Assembly (NCBI GenBank): GCA_903813345.2
Contig: CAIIXF020000009.1
Location: 19,803,759 to 19,867,758 of the forward strand
DNA from: Owenia fusiformis
Taxonomy: Eukaryota > Annelida > Polychaeta > Sabellida > Oweniidae
Direction: 5' to 3'
DNA length: 64,000 nucleotides
Positions 22,077 through 33,791 of the stretch are shown here, piece after piece. A program made the position numbers and the translations under genes. Under the pieces are notes generated by a model, which saw only the letters and a list, made by a program, of their open reading frames with translations, was not told the origin of the DNA and did not search any database. Position 1 is the stretch's first letter. Each line of letters opens with the position of its first letter.

Positions 22077-22668
22077 TGTTTGGCTGGATGATTTCACTAC
22101 TTGAAAAACAGTTACGTTAGGCCTAAAGAGACATCTATACATAAGATTTATTTTTAGACGCAGGAGCCGTGGTTACCATGCCAAGGTAGAGTTATATGAA
22201 GACAATTGAAATAAAGTGGATATCATTCCTGGCCAATATCATCCAGATAATAAAAATACGATATTATATTAAATTATACTTTGCGAAGTTTGTGACCGAG
22301 CAATTTTACCGACTGATTACATTTGCTAATATTTTGTTCGAAATAATCAGATTTTATCGCCCAATAACAATGTAATAAATTTCTATTACAAGCATTGAAT
22401 AGTTCTATGAGAACACACATTCACATCTTTTGCTCTGAACAATGCTGCGTTTCAAAATGAAGTAATGATCATTGACATAGAAAAGAACATGTAATTCCTT
22501 ACAATAATCAGTGTTCCACACTCTAGTCACTTCGACTGGTCGGTTACGAGGACTATATCGTGTATCAAATTATCTTCGTTCAAATATGCATGAGCTTCTA
22601 TTGAATCCTAAACAAAGTTCTTTAAAAGACATTCTGTTTGAGAATGATTTAGTTCAATTCAGTTCAGT

Positions 22669-23205
22669 CACTGGTGATCCGCTCGATTACGCTGGTTACC
22701 GAAACGGTTCGTTTTGGTAACAAAATGTCGGAACGTCAAAGGTACGATTTTTCTTTTTTCCTTATTTCACGCGTTGTAGGCAGAATCCCCACGACGTTTT
22801 TTCACACAAACGTGTATCAGTATCATTTGTTTTAGAAAATGTACATGTTTGCGAAAAAATAGCTCAAAAGAGAACAGAATCGTCGATTTAATTCCTCACT
22901 TAAGTTACATAAACGATTTGGGTCAAAAGTGCAGATCTTAACTGTTTTTCGAAAAACCGTTTATGTAACTTAAGTGAGGAATTAAATCGACGATTCTGTT
23001 GTCTTCTGAACTATTTGTTCGCAAATATGTAAATTTTCTTAAACATATGATACTGATACACGTTTGTATTAAAAATGTCATAGGAATTCTGCCTACGTGA
23101 CGCGTAAAATGAGGAAAAGAGAAAAATCGTACCTTCGATGTTCCGACATTTTGTTACCAAAACGAACCGTTTTGGTAACCAGAGTAATCGAGTGGATCAC
23201 CGGTG
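22669..23205. mobile_element. CACTG-ended foldback element, copy 2
   Basis: CACTGGTGATCCGCTCGATT at the left and its reverse complement at the right bound 537 bp. The flanks carry TCAGT on both sides (22664-22668, 23206-23210). The two ~250-bp arms include TTACCGAAACGGTTCGTTTT, AAAATGTCGGAACGT, TTATTTCACGCGTTGTAGGC and CGTGTATCAGTATCAT. The centre is a short TTTGGGTCAAAAGTGCAGAT spacer. Confidence 0.85.
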
Positions 23206-23210
23206 TCAGT

Positions 23211-24168
23211 TATGTAGCTTGATTTCCTATACGTTTGATGAATCCTCGTCACAGAAAGCGATATTTGGTTAATTTTGATTTTAGGGCGAGTCAATATTGA
23301 TTGTGTCTGGACAATTGGGAACAGAAAATCGTAGATAAATTTCCGTAAATTACTGCTACTATATAAAAAACAAATGAGAATTTAGAAAATAAAACATTCC
23401 ACCAAAATCTCCGACCTCAAGGTCACCCATCTTGAAACGGAGAGATGTTGTCGTCGTAACAGTCTAGTCCCAAGTGGTTATATTTTTGATGTGGAATCGT
23501 TCAATTACGTAGAAACTATCACGAAAAAGTGACCCTTAATTTTGTGCACTCTGTTGGTTAACGAACTGAAAAAACATCGTTTGTAACAATTTGAAACACT
23601 GATGTTTAAAAATGAGGTTTAAATTAGAGAATTAGATTTGTCTACAAACCTTCATGTGCGCTCTTTGCAATTATCTATTAAGATACAGTATCCCCTTAGG
23701 ATACAATGGATACCTATCGATGTTCTTCCAATGTCACTTTGAAATGATATTAACTCCTCCAGGGGCTAAATAAACCAAACAAAGCATTAACCAACATTTA
23801 CCCGGGATTCCGTTTATCGTGGATATAGGTTCCCATCTATATTTGAAGGGCTGTCTGAAATACTAATGAGTCAACGGAACTATAATGGTGTGCTTTGACA
23901 TTGGAGCATTTATAACAGTTTCAGCTATGACCGAGAGAACGTCGAGATGATCCATCACAGAGGGAACAACCTTTTCCCTTTTGTTAGTCGAGACAAGAGC
24001 GAGAAAAGGAACTTCGCCGTTCGGGTTGATCTTCCTAAAATAATGGATCACTAGGCTTTCAAAGTGATACGATTTTCGCATTAACTTCAGTTCCAAGCCG
24101 CAGTCACTAATATATTGCGAGTTATAGTGCGCGTTTCATGGAATACAAATTGAATGAGGGAGACAAAT
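23211..24168. other. No feature recognised
   Basis: The minus-strand open frame at 23863-24096 has no family resemblance or splice signals that I can support. Confidence 0.4.
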
Positions 24169-25262
24169 CGTCCCATTATTTCCACATTGTTATAACTCAC
24201 TTTTTACAGATTTTGAGATAAGTATACTATCTTCCTCAATTTTTCACGAGGAATTCATTTCTGAAGTCCATTTCAATGGATCTAATCTCCTTTTGGAGAT
24301 TTCCAGTGCCACATTGTTATAAGTGCAAAATGAGCAAACAAAGTTAGGCCCACCTTGTCATATCCGTTTGGGTAGGCAGCAGAGCCAATCAGATACATAA
24401 TTTTGATCATGTGACTAATATAGTTATAACAATGTGGAAATAATGGGAGGATCACTTACTAGATAAGTATACTTGCAGGTAATTAACAAAGGAGACCATA
24501 AATCATGACACCATATATTTTAGTCGAACAAAAGAAAGCAGATTTAAAATTATTTGTAACAATTACTGACATGTTGTACCCTTTTTTAACCTTTGTCATT
24601 TACCTTTAAGATCTTATGAATTTATCCAAAATATTTACAATTTTCGCACTTAAGTTGTGTCGTTATGGCAACCACTTGACCAATCATGATCACTTGTCAT
24701 AGCAACTAAATATAATTATATATTGATACATAATCTATGTATGGCTGGGATTGAAGGTATGTAACAGAAATTGTTGATGATTATCATAGTACTCCCTCAT
24801 AAAGGTAGCCGGGGGGGGGGGGTACATGGCAATAATTCGCAGATGCTGAAAAAATAGACCCTGTTTTCAAAATCAATGAGAAATGTTATACTACAAATAA
24901 TCAACATAATTAGAAAAATGCAATACGCAAAACATGGTTCACCGACTGTATTATTATTATTCTGTATAATTTGATGGGCAGAATAATGGTATGCGAGACA
25001 ATAACAAAATGGAAGTGAATAAAAATTCAGTTCTCGGGGTTATTTTGATATTTCAAAAACAAGAAACCATAAAAAAAGTTGTGTTTTATTTCTTGTTAAT
25101 CAGTGTTAATTTTTGCTGTGCAAGGCCTACATATTGTATACATATGATTACCCATACGAAAAAATAAGTTTTTAAAAATTACTACTAAAAAGTTATGAAG
25201 ACCTAAACTTCAGCTAAACATCAGCTAAAATATTATTGTAACAATGTGGAAATAATGGGACG
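24169..25262. mobile_element. Inverted-repeat element with CGTCCCATTATTTCCACATT ends
   Basis: The terminus CGTCCCATTATTTCCACATT at 24169 is matched in reverse complement at 25262. A third copy, also inverted, ends at 24448 (with CCTCCC). AAAT flanks both outer ends, possibly a 4-bp duplication. Either a ~1.1-kb element contains an internal end, or a 280-bp element (24171-24448) lies next to a solo end. An internal CCACATTGTTATAAGTGC near 24312 adds a fourth partial match. No transposase. Confidence 0.6.
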
Positions 25263-25529
25263 AAATATAGATCAATTTACAAAATGCTTGTGTATATATT
25301 TTCTTATACAAATTGATCGGGAGGGTGGGGGGCAAACCTTCTTCGAAATTCTATTTATTCACTTCCATTGATCTGTTTTTTAAATGAATTGGAATATTCC
25401 ATTACTTTCAATTTAAGGATATGGTTAGTTCACCAACGACTCTGATTTAGCATGTCTCTTAAGTGTGATACCTCTGAAAGTATCAGAAATGTATTTCATG
25501 ACTGTCGATACCATCAAGTAGAAACGAGG

Positions 25530-26810
25530 ACAAGATTTTAGGACATATAATCCAAAATGGCCGCCTTAACATTTATCAAGAATGCCCAAAACCATTTTAA
25601 GACATTCATACAAGGAATCGTCACACAATTTGAAACCGATCCTTCAAACGGTTTTCCTGAAAACGCGTAGACAAGACTTTACAGACAAGATTTTAGGATG
25701 GAAAATCTCAAATTCCCTCATCTTAAAAGGTCCATGTGCAGTATGGCAAGTGATTTTTGACAGTCATATCTATAACCATGACTACTTTCTGGGCATAAAT
25801 ACAGTGGTTCTTATTAAACAATATGTTTTCTTTCAAGTAAAGTAAATAATAAAAATTTCAATCGAACAATTCGAAAAATTATGAATATGGACCCCATGTC
25901 AACATTTTTTTTTCAAAATGTTGAACCTATTTACTCAAAAGAGGGTCTTCTTTTTCTGTTTTTTATTGCATGAAATGATTATTCAACAAGGGGTCTAAAC
26001 ATCTTCAAAAGATGAATGGTATTGAAAGTCTAGTTTTGAAGATATCCATTTTCGATGATCAAAATTATGCTGAAAACAATGGATAGCACGTGTTTTCCCT
26101 ATGGGATAATAACATGGGATATGTGGTTTTTAATTTTAACGAATTTCAATACGCATCACCTTTTCAGAAAGTGTATAATGTAGAAGAAACTTTTAATTTG
26201 TTTAAATTGAGAAAAAACAAAAAGATCCTCTTTAGAAAATGAACCTGACATTTTTAAAAAGGTGCCAAGGTGGGGTCCTAATCCATAATTTTTCAGAGAG
26301 TTAGATCGATATTTTACTCATCTTGATTCTCAAGGTATTAGTTGCTCCAACTTCGTATAACCACTTGGAATTCGAAGATGTATTTTACTATCGTGGTGAC
26401 TTCACTTGAAAGAAAACATATTATATAATTAATAAAAACTAAGTATTGATGGCCAGAAAGTAACCATGGTGAAGGATATGACCGTCTAAAATCACTTGCC
26501 ATACTGCAGATGGACCTTTACCCAGAATGCCGAAAACTGGTCAGTTCGAGATTTATATACGAAGAATCACCTTTAAAAATCTGAGATAGATCCTTCAGTC
26601 AGTTCGCCTTTAGGTGCAGTGAAGATCTTACGGACAAGATTGTACGTAGGACTCACTCAGATTTCCCAAAACATATTCAATTCGAGATTTGCAAACACAA
26701 AATCATCCCTGAAAATTTGAAATCGATCCGTCAAACATTTCACCTGGAAACGCGTAGTCGAGTTTGTATGAGGGAAAAATCCAAAAATGGCTGACAATGA
26801 AAACAGATAA
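25530..26810. repeat. Compound repeat: large palindrome between AAAATGGC repeat units
   Basis: The outer parts (25545-25700 and 26520-26800) carry units also found at 37650-39290: CCAAAATGGC, AACGCGTAGACAAGACTTTA and ACAAGATTTTAGGA. The inner 25725-25845 is inverted-repeated at about 26397-26520 (CTTTCAAGT, ACTTTCTGGNCATNAATAC). The ~550-bp between the arms matches 1240-1690 in opposite orientation. The predicted peptide at 25582-25845 resembles that at 1567-1860 only because the repeat is shared. Confidence 0.65.
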
Positions 26811-26862
26811 AAGTTTTTTTTCCAGATTTTTATTGATAAGATATTTCTTGTTGCCTTCCTTA

Positions 26863-27668
26863 CCCCCCTATCACACCAAACTAGTTCTTACCCGTTCTTG
26901 CCAGTCCTACGAAATCGTCGTAAAACGGGCTCAATCTGGCTGTGGTCGAAAAGTATGTCTAAAATAATTAGCTACTTCGTTCATAAACAGTCTTCAATAC
27001 GTCCATCTCATTCGCAGTTCGTTCAGGTCGCACCACGTCGGTGTGCAACGTCGTATAACGCGTCCCTTAGTGTAGAAGGTCATCATGACCTGATTACAGA
27101 ACGGTATGATCGCCATCGAATTTTGAATCGATTCAAAATTCTAAATCACATTCCCCGTCCGGGAAAGTCCATGAAGTTCGTAAACAGACCGTAGAACGTT
27201 GTAGCCGTTCGCACACAGTTTAAAACCAGTTTTGAAGAACGCAGTGGCAACTTGCTTGGTGTGATAGCATTATTTTTGCTAACTCGTTGATAAATACGTT
27301 CTTAATCAGTTTTAACCCGTTTACAATTAGAAACTTCTACCCCGTTCTCAATACGTCCTCAGACAGTTCAACTCGTTGTGAAAAAACGTCCGTAGTAGGA
27401 TTGAAGTTCGACGGTTCTGTTCGTAGTACGTCCAGCTCGTCGTTAGAAGGTTGTCACTCGTTCTAATTGTAGAACGTGACGACCAAGAGAACATTTTGAG
27501 CATGTTCTAAGTTCTAGAGGACCTACCCGTTCGAGTACGTTCGATGAAGTTTGTAAATAGACCCCAAACGGTTCTAAGTACGTCCAGTCCGTTGGTACAC
27601 GGTTGCAGCCCGTTTTCGAGAACATAGTGAGAACATTAACTACATTGTACTTTGGTGTGATAGCAGGG
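26863..27668 (-). mobile_element. CTATCACACC MITE (PIF/Harbinger-like), copy B
   Basis: The element is flanked by TTA at 26860-26862 and 27669-27671. It starts CCCCCCTATCACACCAAACT and ends with GGTGTGATAGCAGGG. It lies in the opposite orientation to copies A, C and D. An internal GGTGTGATAGC at about 27256 followed by TTTTTGCTAACTCGTT marks a fused second end, so the longest form of the family is a head-to-tail composite. The palindrome centred on ATCGAT is at about 27130. Open frames are repeat shadows. Confidence 0.8.
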
Positions 27669-27715
27669 TTACATAAAATTTCAAGTATCTCTTACCCGTT
27701 CTTGACAATTAATCT

Positions 27716-27856
27716 CAGGTTTACACCTTATTGATGCACCGTAGCGTATTGTAGCGTTTTCATATCTGTAAAGGAGATGCGTTATCTGAATGGACTATTC
27801 CGATGACAATAAAAAGAAGTTATGAGTTCTAATGATAGCTTGCTTGATTTACTGGG
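27716..27856 (+). repeat. Local direct repeat, unit 1 (uninterrupted)
   Basis: The ~140-bp unit contains TTTACACCTTATTGATGC, GTAGCG, TATCTGTAAA, ATGGACTATTCC and ATGATAGCTTGCTTGATTTA. It recurs ~490 bp downstream at 28211-28320, where a mariner-type element has inserted, and resumes at 29387-29412. This copy therefore approximates the pre-insertion sequence. Confidence 0.7.
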
Positions 27857-28322
27857 TATACTTCTTGGATGTTGTATTTTTTTGTTTTTCAAATATTGTC
27901 TGTCAGGTTTGATCATAAAGTCATATAAATATTTTTGTTATTAAAAATCGGAAACGTGTTGTCCCTTTGGGTAGATTTTTTGTTTTGCCCTGAGAAAATT
28001 CCGATATCCGTTACATGAACATCATAGTTTGTAAAGTAATCTATAAATACGCATCATTTACCAACGCATCATTTACCATTTACCTTCCATTGCTGGTGAT
28101 TGTGGGAAATGTTTCAGATGATGATACGATCAGAAGTCAAGATATTCTGTTACTATTTCGAGGTACTTCTTTCGCAAACTGAAACTACCTATAACACGTT
28201 CTTCACTATTAAGCTCATGTTTACACCTTATTGATGCGCTAACGTAGCGTTCTTATATCTGTAAAATGAGCTTTTATCGGAATGGACTATTCCACGAACA
28301 ATAAAATGAAGAGTTACGAGTA

Positions 28323-29386
28323 CGAGGGTTGTCCCATAAGTCTTGAAATTTTTATTCTAATTCAAAAAGATTTTAATGAATCTTGCTGAAAATTGGTATG
28401 TATCAAGATCAATCAATTATCTTCAACATGTGATAGTTTCAAAACAAAATTATGAACTTAAGTAACTATTATGGTTGCTATGGTAACCAGGGGAGTCGTG
28501 GGGTGGGGCAGTAATGAAATATAGTAAAAATGTAAAATGGAGCCATGGGATTATTATGGATTTTAAAGGATGGTATGCATCTTAAATTGTGAATCACCTG
28601 TCAAGATTGACAAAAGCACTGTATTCTTGGTAAAATCTTATGAAATACCTCTGTGATGTCATAATAAACTAGCACAATTGCTCAATTTGGTACAGAGGCA
28701 CAGCATTTAGAAAATCAAAATGGCAGGGATTTTGTCACCAGATGTTCAATCTTTGCGTACAGTTGTGCAATACCACGCCTCCTTAGGGCATACACCTACA
28801 CAAACAAGAACAGCCATGGAAAAAGTATAAAGACAGTAAACTCCGAGTGCCCCTACAATATGGAGGTGGCAGAAGAAGTTAAAAACTGGAGATACCAGCC
28901 TGGAGGATGCTCCTAGAAGTGGAAGGCCAAAATCCAGTGACGATCTCATATCACACATTGCAGAGAGTATAAGGGCTGAAAGGAGAACTAATCAGTGTAG
29001 GAATATCGCCCTAGACTTTGATATTAGTAAGAGTACTGCTCACAGAGTGATGAAGAAAGACCTTGGGATGTCAAAGGTAGCCCCTAGATTCGTTCCACAT
29101 ATTCTGACAGAGGAGCAGAAAAGGCAACGTGTTGAGCTGAACCAGGGGTTCCCAAATCCTTAATTTTTACGTCATATTTGTATTTTTTATCCTGTTTTCT
29201 GCCCCGGGTACCCCCAACATTCCATTTTAAATCATCTGTAACATTGCCAAATGATCTTACTATGCTATGAAACTTACAGAGATAGTAGAAATATATCTAA
29301 GTTACAAAATGTGAAATTTTTATTATTGTATCTCAAATATTCTATGAATTAGAATAAAAATTTCAAGACTTATGGGACAACCCTCG
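28323..29386 (+). mobile_element. Mariner-type transposon relic, internally deleted
   Basis: Nearly perfect inverted ends (CGAGGGTTGTCCCATAAGTC, continuing through TTGAAATTTTTATTCTAATTC) bound 1064 bp, flanked by TA at 28321-28322 and 29387-29388. It retains the N-terminal DNA-binding half of a mariner transposase but not the catalytic half. It is therefore a defective copy that would need a transposase supplied elsewhere to move. Confidence 0.92.
28720..29163 (+). pseudogene. Mariner transposase N-terminal fragment, pseudogene
   Basis: From ATG 28720 one frame reads MAGILSPDVQSLRTVVQYHA and onward to TAA 29161, interrupted by in-frame TAA codons at 28828 and 28837. The later part has TSLEDAPRSGRPKSS, a helix-turn-helix with DISKSTAHRVMKKDLGMSKV, and FVPHILTEEQKRQRVEL. 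These match the paired-like DNA-binding region and linker of mariner transposases (LEDEPRSGRP and WVPRLLT-type motifs). The catalytic DDD triad domain is absent; the frame ends soon after the linker. A minus-strand open frame here is a shadow. Confidence 0.88.
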
Positions 29387-29412
29387 TATATATGATAGCT
29401 TGTTTGATTTAA

Positions 29413-30022
29413 CGTTCCGGGGATGGCAACTTGGCGGAATTATTTCGCAAATAATTTTTCGGAATAAGTAGATCATAGTACCCAGGGGGCTAATTGGACA
29501 TGGCGATGATTAAGAGACCCAGTGGTTGGTAGCTATGGCTTCAACTGCAAACGTCGATCGCTAATGAATTTTAAGGTTAATTCGCTAGTCTATCATTCAT
29601 TGATGGACTCTCATTTGCATTAACTGTAGAAGCGGACTCAGGACCACTGTCCTTTGTTTTAAAACCCTACAGGGTTCTTACACATTTCCAATCGTTAAAC
29701 GAATAGGTTTAAATTGGCAATGGCCTTTTCTTTTTTCCCATGGTTCACTTGATTGATTTCTTCAGAATACTATCGCTATTCTCGTCATTCCTTGGAGTTT
29801 GGAATTAAGGATTGTGATCAGTAAGCAACGGTTGTATAGTGTTCGACGTCTCTTGAAAGTTCTCTTCGGTTTGTAAATTGACGATGTCACGTTATTGCCA
29901 GAATATAGCCTACTTTTGACCGTCTCTGCATAAGAGGAGGGAAAGCCCCAGAGTTTAAAGATGACAGACATAATTACGTCTCTTGCTTACCACCTTCGTT
30001 CGTTCGAATTTTTATCGGCTAG
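29413..30022. other. No feature recognised
   Basis: The minus-strand open frame at 29762-29971 has no supporting features. The region borders the LINE 3' end. Confidence 0.4.
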
Positions 30023-32760
30023 TTCAATTTCAATTTCAATTTATTAAATATATATGCATACAACAATACAAAATTGATGAAGGGAGCGAGACACCACTGA
30101 AAGGTGTATGGTGCCCCCTGTAACAATAAAAAATTCATATGAATTAGCAATTGAAGATGACAAATAGGTATATGAATGGAAAAAATCCTTGAACAATTAT
30201 ATTAAGTAAAAAAGGTTTTGTTCCTGCGATTTCAGCTATGATACAAAGCTGTTTTGGTCTCCTCCCAATGTCCCCGTTTCCTGATATAGTTGGTGTTCAT
30301 GCTAAAGATAAAAAACAAAGATAAGAATTCTTGAGATCAAAAGTGCCAGAAAATGCCAAATGGAATGGTGCGTTGGGAATTTTATTGTAATCAAACAACA
30401 TGTGAGCACCTCAAAGTCTTGGTTGTGGCTGAGTTAATAGATGATGAAAATATTTTGATTTGAATAATTTTTCTGAGTTCAATGATCTTATATTCTCGGG
30501 GATTGAATTCCAGATGGTTTTGCCTTGAGGGCTAATAGAGAATTTGCCTATGTTTGTGTTAAACTTGGGGCCTCTCAGGTCAAATTTGTTTCTTGTGTCG
30601 CGGTCATGGATGCTATAATTGGTTGTAAAGTAAGAAGAATAAAGATCATCCATTAGGTCATTATTGCCCTTTACACATTTGAAAACAAATAAAGCAATTC
30701 TCAACTTAACAATTTGATGAATATTTAGCAATTTATGTTCAATAAAGAGTGGTTTAGTTGGATCTCTATAGTGATGAGATTTATCGAGCATACGTATAAA
30801 CTGTTTTTGAATTGAATGAAGCTTATTTAAGAGAGTTTCAGGCACACATCCCCACATTATTATGTCAGAATTAAAATTGGAGTAAATAAGGGAGTAATAG
30901 AGAGTTTTAAGACTTGCAATATCCAGTAGATGTTTGACTTTATGCAATGTTCCAATAGTTTTTGATAATTTATTTTCAAGCATATGAATATGATGTTTCC
31001 AATTCAGTCTGTCATCAATAGTTGCACCAAGGAAATTGATTTTTTCAGTTTGTTCAACAATATTATTATCCATGATGATTTTATTTGAGATGTTATAGTT
31101 ATGTCTATTGTTTTGGGTTTTAAAGTGAATAAATTTAGTTTTTGAATTTGTTAGCTTTGAACCACTGATTTACATGTATGAGTTCATTGTTCAAGATTTT
31201 ACATAGGGTGTTTAGATTTTGATGACCAACTAAAATATTTGTGTCATCTGCATACAGAATCATGTCAAGTTTTTCAGAACAAAGATGTATATCATCCATG
31301 TAGATTATAAAAAGCAATGGTCCTAAAATTGAGCCTTGAGGAACGCCACATGATGTTGTTTGTTTATTAGATGAATTAGTATTGTTATATGTCACATATT
31401 GTTTACGGTCGGACAAGTCACTTTTAAACCATTGTGAAGAAATACCACGAATGCCATAAAAACCCAATTTTTGTAATAAGATGCTGTGATCTAGGGTATC
31501 AAAAGCCTTAGACAGGTCTAGGAATAATCCAATACAATGAGTTTTAGTTTCAAGAAAAGTTCTTATTTTTTCAACAAAATTCAAAATGGCCATAGAAGTA
31601 GATCGATTTTTCCTAAATCCATATTGCTGTTTGTAGAGGATCTTGTATTTTTCGAGATATTTAGAAAGTCTATTATACATCAGTCGTTCAAGAAGTTTTG
31701 AAAAAAATAGAGAGCAGAGATATTGGCCTGTAATTAGCAAACTGATCTTTTTTCCCTTTTTTAAAAATTGGGATAACCTTAGCAACTTTTAAAGAGTTGG
31801 GAAAGAGTCCCTTGGAAAAAGATAAATTAAAAATGTGAGTAAGAGGGGAAACAATTGCTTCACCACATGTTTTTATGAGTTTTGGTTTTATGTCGTCGTC
31901 ACCTGATGCAGAGTCCTTCAGCTCCTTGATAAGTTTAGAAAGTTCAAAATGAGTTACAGGTGACAAAAACATGGAGTTAACATTTCTTTTTAGTTTACTC
32001 ATAAGCTCAGCAGGTGATTTATCAGCATTTCCTATTTTTTTTAGCCAAGGTGGCACCAACAGAGGCAAAATATTCATTGAAAGTATTTGAAATTTTTGTA
32101 TCATCAGATATTTTAGAGTTAGATATAGGACAAATAAAAGAGTCACATAAATTAAGATTTTTCTTTTTTTCTTTTTTCTGGCTAGAATTTCATTAAGTGA
32201 GTTCCAGGTTTTTTTATATTGTTTCTAGCATTAGCTATTCTATCAGAGTAATATAGTTTTTCAGAATGTTTTAGTATTTGTTTGAAATTTTTCTTGTATA
32301 CTTTGTATTCTTTAAGTTTATATGGAGTAGGATCTTTTAAATATTGTTTATACAGTTTGTTTTTCTTTTTTGATGGAGTTACAATACCAACAGTTATCCA
32401 GGGTTTGGAGTTATTCTTTATCATTTTAATTGTTTTAGTTGAAATTGGAAAGCTCTCATTATATTTAGTTTCGAGCAAGGTCTGGAAATTGGAGCAGGCA
32501 AGGTCTGGACTGGTTGTCTCATTTAATACACTTTCCCAGTTGGTGTTTTCTAATGAATGTTTAAACTGTTGGATATTGGGATCATTCATAATTCTAAATT
32601 GTATTTGCTTGGTAATTTTTTGAGTTAAAATTCTTTCAGTTAACACATATACTCTTCGATGGGATGTTTTAATTGATATAGGCATATTCCGTACACCTTT
32701 CTTTATCTTGATGTGAAATGAGAAGCTATGATATTGGTTAACACGCCAGAAATGAACATA
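30023..32760 (-). mobile_element. 5'-truncated LINE (CR1/Jockey-like non-LTR retrotransposon)
   Basis: On the minus strand the element runs from the region just before reverse transcriptase to a 3' tail of about three TTGAAA repeats (30023-30043). The upstream endonuclease domain is missing, as in incomplete target-primed insertions. The 5' break falls somewhere in about 32700-32760, immediately beside the end of a foldback element at 32761. Clade assignment (CR1/Jockey-like) rests on motif style only. Confidence 0.88.
30411..32700 (-). pseudogene. LINE reverse transcriptase, frameshifted pseudogene
   Basis: Four minus-strand frames together cover one polyprotein region in order. A pre-RT linker (to about 32182) has KPWITVGI. 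RT motifs start with IPIFKKGKKDQFANYRPISL (about 31720-31790). Next come YGFRKNRST, FLDLSKAFDTLDH and GVPQGSILGPLLF (about 31330), and the catalytic YADD at 31243-31254. After these come the thumb region with FLGATIDDRLNWKHHI, and the C-terminal part to 30411. Frame changes near 32150, 31710 and 31135 inactivate it. It would have copied element RNA into DNA at the nick site. Plus-strand frames across it are shadows. Confidence 0.9.
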
Positions 32761-33791
32761 ATCACGCCCGGTGATCGTGAATATGGGACGGAGGGGGGGG
32801 GGGGGGGAGCAGGCAATTTCTGCTAGGAAATTCAACAAATCTGGAAGATTTATTTTTTCAAGAAAAAGTTTACAATTGAATTGCTAAATGGATAGGCGCA
32901 CGGTATGGTAGAATATGTTAGGTTTTCTGGGATTTTTTCTGAAACGATACGCATCTAAGGTATGAGATCTATTAAAAAAGGCGCAAGGCCATCAACAGGC
33001 ACAAATCGACGTTTTTGCTATAAGCCAAGCAACAATGGTCTGGACGACCTGTAATAAATACTTGTAAGTGATGTTATCATAACTAAATTAATGTCATTGC
33101 TGAATTTATAAAATAAGTTTCCATATGTGAAATAAAAAATAATCGAAAATAATGAATTTGGGACGGAGGGGGGGGGGGGAGGGGACGGAGGGGGGGGAGC
33201 AATATGTATATAAGACACGATTAGAGAAGTTTCGCGACTTTAAGTCCTTTTACTCCAAATGTCCCCATTTTTCAGTCTCCAGGGGTATATCATCCAGTTT
33301 CTTACTAAATTAATGAGTTCATTTTTCAAATACAACAATTCGTGTGAATTTGTTTCACTTTATAGAATTATTACTCCCCCCCCTCCGTCCCCTCCCCCCC
33401 CCCCCTCCGTCCCATTTTAATTATTTTCGATTATTTTTTATTTTACGTATGGAAATTCAGCAATGACATTAATTTAGTTATGATAACATCACTTACAAGT
33501 ATTTATTACAGGTCGTGTAGTCCATTGTTGCTTGATTTATAGCAAAAACGTTGATTTGTGCCTGTTGATGGCCTTGCGCCTTTTTTAATAGATCTCATAC
33601 CTTAGATGCGTATCGTTTCAGAAAAAAATCCCAGAAAACCTAACATATTCTACCATACCGTGCGCCTATCCATTTAGCAATTCAATAGTAAACTTTTCTT
33701 GAAAAAATAAATCTTCCAGATTTGATGAATTTCCTAGCAGAAATTGCCTGCTCCCCCCCTCCGTCCCATATTCACGATCACCGGGTGTGAT
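32761..33791. mobile_element. GGGACGG foldback element, copy 2 (long arms)
   Basis: Arms of ~420 bp (about 32761-33197 and 33374-33791) are reverse complements. The outer ends are ATCACGCCCGGTGATCGTGA and its near-complement, then TGGGACGGAGG with a poly-G run. The inner arm ends carry a second GGGACGG plus G-tract. The spacer is ~175 bp. The proline- and glycine-like peptides predicted here translate the G/C tracts and are not real. Confidence 0.85.

Larger units (their letters stand above)
28211..29412 (+). repeat. Local direct repeat, unit 2 (split by a mariner element)
   Basis: The left part 28211-28320 and right part 29387-29412 align with unit 1 (27716-27856) on either side of the mariner relic. 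The split point carries the TA duplication. Confidence 0.7.

Noticed and set aside
25582-25845. Protein similar to that at 1567-1860
   Set aside because: The similarity follows a shared DNA repeat in opposite orientation; no evidence of coding function yet.
32182-32838. Upstream 100 bp of the long minus-strand frame read as LINE protein
   Set aside because: The first residues (IACSPPPPLRP and similar) translate the G-tract of the foldback arm, not the LINE.
33018-33218. Proline-rich minus-strand peptide
   Set aside because: It is a translation of the poly-G tract in the foldback element.
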